The notes: generated from the sequence alone by a model not told the origin. Shown: positions 1 to 5,300, counted from the stretch's first letter. The stretch: 5,300 nucleotides of DNA from Sedimenticola_A endophacoides (GCA_003062345.1 PQCO01000245.1:1-5300); one strand, 5' to 3'. Program-made: numbers and translations.

Positions 1-233
1 CAGGCCCGTCCGCCGCTTATCAATACCGCCTGAGCGATTTCCGATGCGGAGCGGTAGTGACTCATTTCCGTCCGGAAAGGTCATGGTATGCCCAATGGCT
101 GGGATTTTTCCTCATCAGCCGCGCCAAATGGACGCTACAACCCCGAAAAAATGATCGTCGCCCCGCTAACAGTTACCGGCCTGCCTAGTTCTCGGCTAAT
201 ACCCTAGTCTGGTTGTACGGTATTTGTGGTCAC
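1..233. other. Non-coding stretch downstream of thiC, no gene recognised
   Basis: No convincing gene is visible. All three minus-strand frames are interrupted by stops. On the plus strand, the frame starting at base 3 is open from the left edge to a TAG at 186-188 (61 codons), and the frame starting at base 2 is open to a TGA at 152-154; neither translation matches a family I know. A short perfect inverted repeat, TTTCCG-tc-CGGAAA, lies at 65-78. I looked for a thiC terminator (minus strand, below 234): there is a T6 run on the minus strand at about 155-150, but no GC-rich hairpin in front of it, so none is called. Confidence 0.4.
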
Positions 234-2135
234 CTAATGGTTTATGAAACATTCGGGATAGATCGCGCCACCCTCGCCCTTGAACTGCTCGGCCTTCTCC
301 CGCATCCCCTCTTTCATGGCCAAATCCACGCCAATGCCCTTGCGGGCCGCATAGTCGCGCACGTCCTGGGTGATCTTCATGGAGCAGAAGTTGGGCCCGC
401 ACATGGAACAAAAGTGGGCCACCTTGTGGGCCTGGGCCGGCATGGTCTGGTCATGATAGGCACGCGCCCGGTCGGGGTCGAAGGCGAGGTTGAACTGATC
501 CTCCCAGCGGAATTCGAAGCGCGCCTTGGACATGGCGTTGTCGCGCATCTGGGCGCCGGGAAACCCCTTGGCCAGATCCGCCGCCTGGGCGGCGATCTTG
601 TAGGCGATGATGCCTTCGCGCACGTCCTCCTTGTCGGGCAGCCCGAGATGCTCCTTGGGGGTGACATAGCAGAGCATGGCGGTGCCGTACCAGCCGATCT
701 GCGCGGCGCCGATGGCGGAGGTGATGTGATCATAGCCGGGGGCGAAATCGGTGACGATGGGGCCCAGGGTATAGAAGGGCGCCTCGTGGCAATCCTTCAG
801 CTCCTTGGTCATATTCTCCTCGATCATCTGCATCGGCACGTGGCCGGGGCCTTCGATCATCACCTGCACATCGTGCTCCCAGGCGACTCGGGTCAGCTCC
901 CCCAGGGTTTCCAGTTCCCCGAACTGGGCGGCGTCGTTGGCGTCGGCGAGGGAACCGGGGCGCAGGCCGTCGCCCAGCGAGAAGGCCACATCGTAGGCCT
1001 TCATGATCTCGCAGATCTCCTCGAAGTGGGTGTAGAGGAAGTTTTCACGGTGATGGGCCAGGCACCACTTGGCGAGAATCGAACCGCCGCGCGAGACGAT
1101 GCCGGTGAGGCGACGGGCGGTCAGCGGCACGTAGCGCAGCAACACCCCGGCGTGGATGGTGAAGTAATCCACCCCCTGCTCCGCCTGCTCGATCAGGGTG
1201 TCGCGCATGATCTCCCAGGTCAGCGCCTCTGCCTTACCGTCGACCTTCTCCAGGGCCTGGTAGATGGGAACGGTGCCGATCGGCATGGGGGCGTTGCGCA
1301 GGATCCATTCACGCGTCTCATGGATGTTCTTTCCCGTGGAGAGGTCCATCAGGGTATCCCCTCCCCAGCGCGCCGACCAGGCCATCTTCTCCACCTCCTC
1401 GGCGATGGAGGAGGTGACCGCCGAGTTGCCGATATTGGTATTGATCTTGACCCGGAAGTTGCGGCCGATGATCATCGGCTCCACTTCGGGATGATTGATA
1501 TTGGCGGGGATGATGGCGCGACCGGCGGCGATCTCGGAACGCACGAACTCCGGGGTGATCTCCTCCGGAAGATTGGCGCCGAAGCCGTTGCCGGGGTGCT
1601 GGCGCAGCAGATCGGCATAGCGGGGGTCGCCCCGCAACGCCCCCAGGCGGCAGTTTTCACGAATCGCCACATACTCCATCTCCGGAGTGACAATCCCCCG
1701 GCGGGCGTAGTGCATCTGGGTGACGTTCATGCCCGGCCGGGCCCGGCGCGGGCGGCGCAGGTGCTCGAAGCGCAAATGGGCCAGATCGGGGTCGCCCTGA
1801 CGCCGGGCACCATATTCCGAGCTGGGGCCCGCGAGCCATTCGGTGTCCCCGCGCTCCTCGATCCAGGGGCCGCGCACATCCGGCATTCCCCTGAGCAGAT
1901 CGACCTCCTGCGCCGGATCGGTAAAGGGACCCGATGTGTCGTAGACCACGATCGACGGGTTGGGCTCGGACTGGCCGCTGGTCTGGGTCGGCGACTGGGT
2001 GATCTCGCGCATCGGTACACGAATGTCGTCACGGGAACCCGTGACATGGATCTTGGTCGAGTTGGGAAAGGGCCGGGTGACCTCCTCGGACAATCTGGAG
2101 GCCTGGCTGGCAAAATCTTCTTTGTTGACGCTCAT
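234..2135 (-). CDS. thiC: Phosphomethylpyrimidine synthase ThiC
   Basis: ThiC is a radical-SAM enzyme that rearranges aminoimidazole ribotide (AIR) into HMP phosphate, the pyrimidine half of thiamine, in the cytoplasm. The product is 633 aa, close to the 631 aa of the E. coli enzyme. Visible family signatures are MHYARRG at 141-147, MIEGPGHVP at 426-434, the GPIVTDFAPGYDH stretch at about 458-470, YVTPKEHLGLP at 490-500, and the C-terminal CSMCGPNFC (Cys 576, 579, 584). This CX2CX4C motif binds the [4Fe-4S] cluster. The frame is open further upstream to 2270, but that part translates the riboswitch. The ATG at 2133-2135 is preferred because it has a ribosome binding site (AGAGGAA, 2145-2139) and gives the family N-terminus. 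The stop is TAG at 234-236. The gene stands alone and divergent from the methyltransferase gene. Regulation by TPP is shown by the upstream riboswitch. No truncation or missing key residue is seen. Confidence 0.98.
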   Translation of the reverse strand: MSVNKEDFASQASRLSEEVTRPFPNSTKIHVTGSRDDIRVPMREITQSPTQTSGQSEPNPSIVVYDTSGPFTDPAQEVDLLRGMPDVRGPWIEERGDTEWLAGPSSEYGARRQGDPDLAHLRFEHLRRPRRARPGMNVTQMHYARRGIVTPEMEYVAIRENCRLGALRGDPRYADLLRQHPGNGFGANLPEEITPEFVRSEIAAGRAIIPANINHPEVEPMIIGRNFRVKINTNIGNSAVTSSIAEEVEKMAWSARWGGDTLMDLSTGKNIHETREWILRNAPMPIGTVPIYQALEKVDGKAEALTWEIMRDTLIEQAEQGVDYFTIHAGVLLRYVPLTARRLTGIVSRGGSILAKWCLAHHRENFLYTHFEEICEIMKAYDVAFSLGDGLRPGSLADANDAAQFGELETLGELTRVAWEHDVQVMIEGPGHVPMQMIEENMTKELKDCHEAPFYTLGPIVTDFAPGYDHITSAIGAAQIGWYGTAMLCYVTPKEHLGLPDKEDVREGIIAYKIAAQAADLAKGFPGAQMRDNAMSKARFEFRWEDQFNLAFDPDRARAYHDQTMPAQAHKVAHFCSMCGPNFCSMKITQDVRDYAARKGIGVDLAMKEGMREKAEQFKGEGGAIYPECFINH

Positions 2136-2138
2136 GGA

Positions 2139-2145
2139 TTCCTCT
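2139..2145 (-). promoter_or_regulatory. thiC ribosome binding site with possible sequestering hairpin
   Basis: On the minus strand the bases AGAGGAA lie 3 nt before the thiC ATG (AGAGG ends 5 nt before it) and fix the start at 2135. The segment CUCUG (plus-strand 2165-2161) can pair with CAGAG (2146-2142), which would cover part of this site behind a 14-nt loop. The stem is only 5 bp, so sequestration is an inference. Confidence 0.6.
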
Positions 2146-2183
2146 GTAGGGAGTCGACGGCAGAGCGCGTGGTTGCGTCCACC

Positions 2184-2280
2184 GCAGCTTTCCTCCGCCG
2201 GTATTGTCCGGATCAGGTGCAAAGGGTATATCTCAGCCCGCTGATATACGAACAACGTTCCGGCGGGCACCCCCAGCGTA
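2184..2280 (-). promoter_or_regulatory. TPP riboswitch (THI element) in the thiC leader
   Basis: The minus strand carries the whole TPP aptamer consensus in order. It begins with GGGGGTGCCC (2274-2265). Next is a P3 stem GCCCGC (2268-2263) paired with GCGGGC (2241-2236), followed by CTGAGA (2236-2231). Then comes ATACCC, whose ACCC (2227-2224) closes P2 with the initial G-run. After that is the pyrophosphate-side signature ACCTGATCCGG (about 2218-2208), with a CCGG/CCGG P5 hairpin (2211-2208 with 2201-2198), then GGCGGAGGAAAG. P1 looks short (GCT/AGC). In this family, TPP binding shuts down expression of the downstream gene. The expression platform between 2187 and 2136 has a GCGTGG/CCACCGC hairpin (2167-2185) that overlaps the 3' side of P1, then a weak hairpin over the thiC ribosome binding site. 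There is no U-tract terminator, so translational control is more likely than transcription termination. Confidence 0.96.
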
Positions 2281-2291
2281 CGGGATCGCTA

Positions 2292-2320
2292 AAGCTAGCG
2301 GATGTGTCTGTGTAAATCAA
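2292..2320 (-). promoter_or_regulatory. Candidate thiC promoter
   Basis: On the minus strand TTGATT (2320-2315) and TAGCTT (2297-2292) are separated by 17 bp. The predicted start is near 2285, just ahead of the riboswitch aptamer, which is the expected position. The -35 box matches four of six consensus bases and the -10 box only three, so the call rests mainly on position and spacing. An alternative minus-strand -10 (TATAAA) lies further up at about 2371-2366 but has no -35. Confidence 0.35.
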
Positions 2321-2322
2321 CC

Positions 2323-2375
2323 GGCCGGGGTCCGGCCAGGACCCGCCTGGCCGCGATTTTTGCGATTTATATCGC
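2323..2375. repeat. Cluster of three adjoining or overlapping perfect stem-loops in the divergent spacer
   Basis: Three perfect inverted repeats adjoin or overlap: GGCCGG-ggt-CCGGCC (2323-2337), GGCCAGG-acccg-CCTGGCC (2334-2352) and GCGAT-ttat-ATCGC (2362-2375). The first two share the bases 2334-2337, so they are mutually exclusive. On the plus strand the second is followed, after GCGA, by TTTTT (2357-2361), which would make a weak intrinsic terminator for rightward transcripts. They lie between the two divergent genes, and their role (terminator, operator or nothing) is not decided by the sequence. Confidence 0.45.
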
Positions 2376-2431
2376 CATTGACAGGAGTAGCTTGCCTGCG
2401 GCCCCCAAACTGAGTAGTCTAACCGCCTGTT

Positions 2432-2437
2432 TATTAT
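2432..2437 (+). promoter_or_regulatory. Candidate -10 box for the methyltransferase gene
   Basis: TATTAT matches the -10 consensus at five of six bases and lies 22 bp before the ATG, so the transcript leader would be only about 15 nt. No good -35 is at the right distance. A perfect TTGACA stands at 2378-2383 but is 48 bp away, and it has no -10 of its own. Confidence 0.3.
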
Positions 2438-2459
2438 CCGATAGCGACAGGTGAGTGCT

Positions 2460-3125
2460 ATGGCCGCAGCCAATCTCGAACGCGCCCGTTTCAACATGGT
2501 GCATCAGCAGGTCCGTCCCTGGGAGGTGATCGATCCGCGTACCATCGAGGTACTGGAGACCCTGCCCCGCGAGGCCTTCGTGCCCGAGGGACTGGAGGGA
2601 GCGGCCTATGCCGATACCGAAATTCCTATCGGAGAAGGCCAGTTCATGATGGCGCCAAAGATCGAGGGGCGCCTGCTCCAGGCGCTGGATGTGCAGCCGG
2701 GCGAGCAGGTCCTGGAGATCGGCACCGGCAGCGGCTACCTGAGCGCCTGCCTGGCCCGGATGGGTGGCCGCGTCACCAGCCTGGAGATCGACGGGCAGCT
2801 CTGCGAACAGGCGCGGGGGCGGCTCCAGGCCCTCGGCATCAGCGGAGTGGACGTCCAGTGCGGCGACGGCCTGGCGCACCAGGCGCCAGCCACCTATGAC
2901 GCCATCGCCGTGACCGGGTCGCTGCCGCTGATGAGCGAAGGACTCAAGGCGATGCTCAAGGTGGGGGGGCGCATGTTCGTGGTCAGCGGGGAAGGCGATG
3001 GCGAGGCCATGCTGGCGAGCCTGATCACCCGTGTCGGTGAGGAGGCATGGCGCGACGAGGCGCTGTTCGAGACCGCGCTGACACCGCTGCGCAACGCCCC
3101 GCGCGCAGAGCGCTTCAAATTCTGA
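2460..3125 (+). CDS. Divergent protein-L-isoaspartate O-methyltransferase family protein
   Basis: The 221-aa product is a class I SAM-dependent methyltransferase of the PCMT family. Motif I, VLEIGTGSGY, is at residues 84-93. The acidic end of strand 2 (SLEID) is at 107-111, the motif-II-like YDAIAVTGSLP is at 146-156, and LKVGGRMFVV is at 166-175. The N-terminal FNMVHQQVRPWEV (11-23) and REAFVP (37-42) are typical of a subfamily often annotated as PCMT in Gamma- and Betaproteobacteria. Canonical Pcm repairs isoaspartyl residues and has a TISQP-like substrate segment before motif I; here the equivalent stretch reads GEGQFMMAPKIEG (58-70), so a repair role is doubtful and the true substrate is unknown. 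The ATG at 2460 is chosen because AGGTGAG (2449-2455) precedes it; a GTG at 2451 is in frame but overlaps that site. The stop is TGA at 3123-3125. It is a single-gene unit, convergent with waaA and followed by a terminator. Confidence 0.88.
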   Translation: MAAANLERARFNMVHQQVRPWEVIDPRTIEVLETLPREAFVPEGLEGAAYADTEIPIGEGQFMMAPKIEGRLLQALDVQPGEQVLEIGTGSGYLSACLARMGGRVTSLEIDGQLCEQARGRLQALGISGVDVQCGDGLAHQAPATYDAIAVTGSLPLMSEGLKAMLKVGGRMFVVSGEGDGEAMLASLITRVGEEAWRDEALFETALTPLRNAPRAERFKF

Positions 3126-3150
3126 TCGCCCGCCCTGGCCCTGATCCTCG

Positions 3151-3175
3151 AAGCCGGGCAGTGCCCGGCTTTTCA
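3151..3175 (+). terminator. Intrinsic terminator of the methyltransferase gene
   Basis: A perfect 9-bp stem, AAGCCGGGC (3151-3159) and GCCCGGCTT (3163-3171), has a 3-nt loop and runs into TTTTC on the plus strand, 25 bp after the stop codon. On the minus strand the stem is followed by CGAGG, so it would be a poor terminator for waaA, although the 80-bp convergent spacer holds no better one for it. Confidence 0.85.
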
Positions 3176-3205
3176 TTACAGCCCCACTGAACTGAAGAGA
3201 CCGGA

Positions 3206-4471
3206 TCAATCATCCACCAATTGCCGCTCAAGCACCTCCAGCAGACGCTGCAGCGCCCCCCGGTTGGCCGCCACCATCTCCCGCCCCCGCTCCCCCACCC
3301 GGGTACGCGCGCTGGCATCCCCCAGCCAACCGCCGATGACCTCCGAAAGCGCCTCTGCGGAACCGACCTCCAGGGCCGCCCCCTCCTCCAGCAGCATGGT
3401 GCTGATGGTGGAGAAATTGAACATATGCGGGCCAAACACCACCGGAAGGCCGAGGGCGGCCGGCTCCAGGACATTGTGCCCTCCGGTGGGGACCAGACTG
3501 CCTCCCACGAAGGCGGCATCCGCGGCGGCCAGAAACACCATCAACTCCCCCATGGTGTCCCCGAGGCAGACCTGGGTGCCGCCCCCCACGACAGCGCCCG
3601 AGGAGCGGCGCACAAGGGTAAGGCCGGTTTTTTCCACCAGTGCAGCCACCCGCTCGAAACGCTCCGGATGCCGCGGGACCAACACCAACAAGGCGCCCGG
3701 ATGCACAGCAAGGACCCGCTGGTGAGCCTCCAGCACCTGCACCTCCTCGCCCTCATGGGTGCTCGCCGCCACCCACACCGCCCGGCCGCCCCACTGCCGG
3801 CGTAACACCTCCGCCTGCTCGCGCAGACTGGCGGGCAAACGGATATCAAATTTAATGCTGCCGGTCACCCGCACACGCTCCGGACAGGCTCCGAGAGCCA
3901 CAAAACGAGCGGCGTCTGGGGCAGCCTGGGCAGCGACGGCATCCAGGGCAGCGAACACTTCCCGACTCAAACCGCTGAAGCGGGCATAACCGGCTGCCGA
4001 ACGCGCCGACATACGGGCGTTGGCAAGCACGGTGCGGATCGACCTGCGGCGACACGCCAACAGCAGGTTGGGCCAGATCTCCGTCTCCATCATGACCAGC
4101 ACGGCCGGTCTGGAACGCTCCAGAAAGCGATCTACCGCAAAGGGGATATCGAGCGGAAAATAGGCATGCAGCACGGTGTCGCCAAACAGCGTGCGCACCC
4201 GTTCGGCGCCCGTGGGGGTGGTCGTGGTAATCACCACCGGATACCCCGGATAGCGCTCCAGAAGATGCCGCACCAACGGCTCGGCCGCCTGCGTCTCCCC
4301 CACCGAGACCGAGTGAATCCAGATGCTGGTACCGCTTACCCGCAAATTTGCAAAGCCGAATCGCTCGGCCAGCCGGGCACGATATGCAGGCGCACGCAGA
4401 CTGCGCCAGTACAACCGCAGCAGATAACCCGGAAGAAGCAGATACCAGATGAGTGTATATAGATAACGCAT
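3206..4471 (-). CDS. waaA: 3-deoxy-D-manno-octulosonic acid (Kdo) transferase WaaA
   Basis: WaaA (KdtA) transfers Kdo from CMP-Kdo to lipid IVA on the cytoplasmic face of the inner membrane, the first step of LPS core assembly. The product is 421 aa (E. coli 425). An N-terminal hydrophobic anchor (about residues 4-20) is followed by the family's GT-B fold. Visible motifs are HSVSVGET at 53-60 (Glu59 being the expected catalytic base), TTTTPTG at 82-88, METEIWPN at 128-135, GSIKFD at 204-209, ASTHEGEE at 236-243, VPRHPERF at 265-272, DTMGEL at 305-310, and FVGGSLVPTGGHNVLEP at 321-337. The start is the ATG at 4469-4471 because MRYLYTLIWYLLLP is the usual family N-terminus. An in-frame GTG at 4519 would add 16 residues that do not resemble the family. 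Neither start has a well-placed ribosome binding site. The stop is TGA at 3206-3208. The number of Kdo residues added (one or two) cannot be read from the sequence. Confidence 0.96.
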   Translation of the reverse strand: MRYLYTLIWYLLLPGYLLRLYWRSLRAPAYRARLAERFGFANLRVSGTSIWIHSVSVGETQAAEPLVRHLLERYPGYPVVITTTTPTGAERVRTLFGDTVLHAYFPLDIPFAVDRFLERSRPAVLVMMETEIWPNLLLACRRRSIRTVLANARMSARSAAGYARFSGLSREVFAALDAVAAQAAPDAARFVALGACPERVRVTGSIKFDIRLPASLREQAEVLRRQWGGRAVWVAASTHEGEEVQVLEAHQRVLAVHPGALLVLVPRHPERFERVAALVEKTGLTLVRRSSGAVVGGGTQVCLGDTMGELMVFLAAADAAFVGGSLVPTGGHNVLEPAALGLPVVFGPHMFNFSTISTMLLEEGAALEVGSAEALSEVIGGWLGDASARTRVGERGREMVAANRGALQRLLEVLERQLVDD

Positions 4472-4761
4472 AAGCTGGTGATTGTACTCAAGCTCTCGCG
4501 GCTTGCCGAGATAAATCACCTCTTAATAGTGAGGCAAACACATGATTCATTGCATCTTCAGGGTGTGATATCCGGCACCCCACAAAACGGGTATGGGGGA
4601 GGGAGGGAAGAATACTCCAGATCCACTCGGGAAATTGCCAAACAAGTGTGACAAATGCTAGATTTACATGCTGACCGAGAAATAACGAAAAACTGTTACA
4701 TATTGATTTATATGGAGTATACAAAACGTGTTTCCGGAAGCATAACTCCCGGCAGAGCTAG
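4472..4761. other. Non-coding upstream region of waaA
   Basis: No protein family is recognisable in these 290 bases. A minus-strand frame is open from a TTG at 4724 to a TGA at 4488, but its translation has no family character. The stretch holds a G-quadruplex motif (4589-4607), a GGGTG/CACCC hairpin (4561-4580), an AGAGGTGA sequence that resembles a strong ribosome binding site (plus-strand 4523-4516) and an AT-rich segment at about 4680-4735. The waaA promoter must lie here or in the IS, but no box pair was good enough to name. Confidence 0.5.
4589..4607 (+). other. Canonical G-quadruplex motif upstream of waaA
   Basis: Four G-tracts of three or more lie within 19 bases on the plus strand: GGG (4589-4591), GGGGG (4595-4599), GGG (4601-4603) and GGG (4605-4607), with loops TAT, A and A. 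This fits the standard intramolecular G-quadruplex pattern with very short loops, which favours stability. The G-rich strand is the template strand for waaA, 118 to 136 bp upstream of its ATG. Folding in the cell is not shown by the sequence. Confidence 0.6.
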
Positions 4762-4781
4762 CCCGAATTATTCATAAAAAA

Positions 4782-4858
4782 GGGCGCACCTCGTTCAACC
4801 AATTGATATAATTGGTATTTCGCCAAAAACGCTTCGGTGAAGCTAAACGAGGTCGCCC
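4782..4858. repeat. Imperfect 13-bp inverted repeat flanking the transposase leader
   Basis: GGGCG-c-ACCTCGTT (4782-4795) is complementary to AACGAGGT-CGCCC (4846-4858) with one bulged base. The right arm covers GAGGT, the transposase ribosome binding site. On the minus strand the left arm is followed directly by TTTTTT (plus-strand A-run 4781-4776). Between the arms lie two smaller hairpins: CCAATT-gatat-AATTGG (4799-4815) and GCTTC-ggt-GAAGC (4831-4843). Confidence 0.75.
4804..4812 (+). promoter_or_regulatory. Extended -10 promoter of the transposase gene
   Basis: TGATATAAT is a perfect extended -10 element (TGnTATAAT). No convincing -35 is present at 16-18 bp spacing, which extended -10 promoters can tolerate. 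The start would fall near 4818-4820, between the arms of the large inverted repeat. The -10 is embedded in the perfect palindrome CCAATT-gatat-AATTGG (4799-4815), a possible operator. Confidence 0.55.
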
Positions 4859-4859
4859 C

Positions 4860-5300
4860 ATGTCCAAGTCTACCCAAGAACCGCTGAGATTTCTCCCCGT
4901 TGACGGCCTGAGCGTGCGTGGCGATTTTGACGGCGGCGCCTTGTCCTCGGATTTCGGTCCCATGATTCTACGCGGCCTCGACCGCCAAATCGGCTTGACC
5001 GAGCGCTTGGCCTGCGCCTTCAACGACCAGCGCCATCCATCCTATATCACTCACAAGCTACAGGCGTTGTTTGCTCAGCGCACCTACCAAATCGCTTGCG
5101 CCTACGAGGATGGCAATGACGCCAATACCCTGAGAGGCGATCCCGTATTCAAACTGGGGCTAGACCACCGGCCGCTGGATACCGATAACCATTTAGCCAG
5201 CGCGCCAACGTTTTCCCGCCTGGAGAACGCCGCTTCCACCAAGGATATCTACCGGATAGCCCAGGCCTTCGTCGAACAGTTTATTGCCAGCTATGCCAAG
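4860..5300 (+). CDS. IS1380-family transposase, N-terminal part (runs off the window)
   Basis: The reading frame is open from the ATG at 4860 to the last base of the window (147 complete codons, no stop), so it is partial only because of the window edge. Family features are FDGGALSSDFG at residues 23-33, GLTERLA at 45-51, the strongly conserved QIACAYEDGND at 77-87 followed by LRGDPVFKL (91-99), and LASAPTFSRLENA at 112-124. Together they are characteristic of IS1380-type DDE transposases, which move the element by cutting and pasting DNA. The DDE catalytic residues normally come after this region and are not visible, so whether the enzyme is intact cannot be judged. The ribosome binding site is GAGGT (4849-4853), 6 nt before the ATG and inside the right arm of the leader inverted repeat. 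It is transcribed away from waaA. Confidence 0.93.
   Translation, partial: MSKSTQEPLRFLPVDGLSVRGDFDGGALSSDFGPMILRGLDRQIGLTERLACAFNDQRHPSYITHKLQALFAQRTYQIACAYEDGNDANTLRGDPVFKLGLDHRPLDTDNHLASAPTFSRLENAASTKDIYRIAQAFVEQFIASYAK

Larger units (their letters stand above)
4762..5300 (+). mobile_element. IS1380-family insertion sequence, left part, cut by the window edge
   Basis: The element is recognised by its transposase (from 4860). The left boundary is uncertain because the right inverted repeat is outside the window. One candidate is CCCGAATTATTCAT starting at about 4762, since ends in this family commonly begin with CC. Another is the CCTCGTTC at 4789. IS1380-family elements usually have short terminal repeats of around 15 bp and a 4-bp target duplication, neither of which can be confirmed here. 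Confidence 0.65.

Noticed and set aside
3..188. Open plus-strand frame from the left edge as the 3' end of a gene
   Set aside because: Sixty-one codons without a stop are not surprising at this base composition. The translation matches nothing I recognise, and a second frame over the same bases is also open to 154.
2136..2270. N-terminal extension of thiC to a start at 2270
   Set aside because: These 45 codons translate the riboswitch and its platform; the ATG at 2135 has a ribosome binding site and the normal family N-terminus.
213..2315. A 700-codon plus-strand open frame lying antisense to thiC
   Set aside because: It covers thiC and its riboswitch, has low-complexity Gly/His/Leu-rich composition and no family signature. 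It is explained by the codon bias of a GC-rich gene read in reverse.
3151..3175. The convergent hairpin as a bidirectional terminator also serving waaA
   Set aside because: On the minus strand the stem is not followed by a U-tract, so only the plus-strand role is supported.
2367..3209. A 280-codon minus-strand open frame over the methyltransferase gene
   Set aside because: It is antisense to a gene with clear methyltransferase motifs, and its translation has no recognisable domain.
3221..3805. A 194-codon plus-strand open frame over waaA
   Set aside because: It is a His/Pro/Gln-rich shadow of the waaA reading frame on the opposite strand.
4488..4724. A 78-codon minus-strand frame upstream of waaA as a protein gene
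   Set aside because: It begins only at a TTG, has no ribosome binding site, spans the G-quadruplex and hairpin, and shows no family character. Only its last 20 codons are kept, as a possible upstream ORF.
4772..5023. An 83-codon minus-strand frame over the IS left end
   Set aside because: It is a shadow of the transposase gene, whose plus-strand translation matches the IS1380 family throughout.
1..5300. CRISPR array, tRNA or rRNA genes, phage or toxin-antitoxin modules
   Set aside because: No regularly spaced direct repeats, tRNA-like cloverleaf, rRNA sequence or paired small genes were seen on either strand.

Overview
The window looks like chromosomal DNA from a GC-rich Gammaproteobacterium. 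The evidence is a TPP-riboswitch-controlled thiC, a lipid A/Kdo transferase gene (waaA) and the protein-level character of the genes; a Chromatiales-like purple or sulfur-oxidising lineage is a guess. Three housekeeping-type genes fill most of it, and an insertion sequence enters at the right edge.

Layout. Positions 1-233 hold no gene I can support. thiC (phosphomethylpyrimidine synthase, 633 aa) runs leftward from 2135 to 234. Upstream of it, on the same strand, is a clear thiamine pyrophosphate riboswitch at about 2184-2280, with a likely promoter just before it. The 324-bp divergent spacer (2136-2459) also contains GC-rich stem-loops, and then a rightward gene for a divergent protein-L-isoaspartate methyltransferase-like protein (2460-3125). 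That gene ends at a strong intrinsic terminator (3151-3175). Convergent to it is waaA (4471 to 3206), which attaches Kdo to lipid A precursor at the inner membrane.

Upstream of waaA is a roughly 290-bp AT-rich, non-coding stretch. It has a canonical four-tract G-quadruplex motif (4589-4607) and a 20-codon upstream ORF, and the waaA ATG lacks a good ribosome binding site. From about 4762 onward lies the left end of an IS1380-family insertion sequence. Its transposase gene starts at 4860 and leaves the window still open at 5300. The IS leader has a perfect extended -10 promoter inside a palindrome. A long imperfect inverted repeat can hide the transposase ribosome binding site in read-in transcripts and, on the other strand, is followed by six U's like a terminator.

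How the parts relate: thiC is an autonomous thiamine-feedback unit. The methyltransferase and waaA are separate convergent units sharing one terminator region. The IS is the only sign of mobile DNA and may affect waaA transcription because it sits in the waaA upstream region. I found no previously undescribed multi-gene system here. The most distinctive material is the IS leader architecture and the waaA upstream region.
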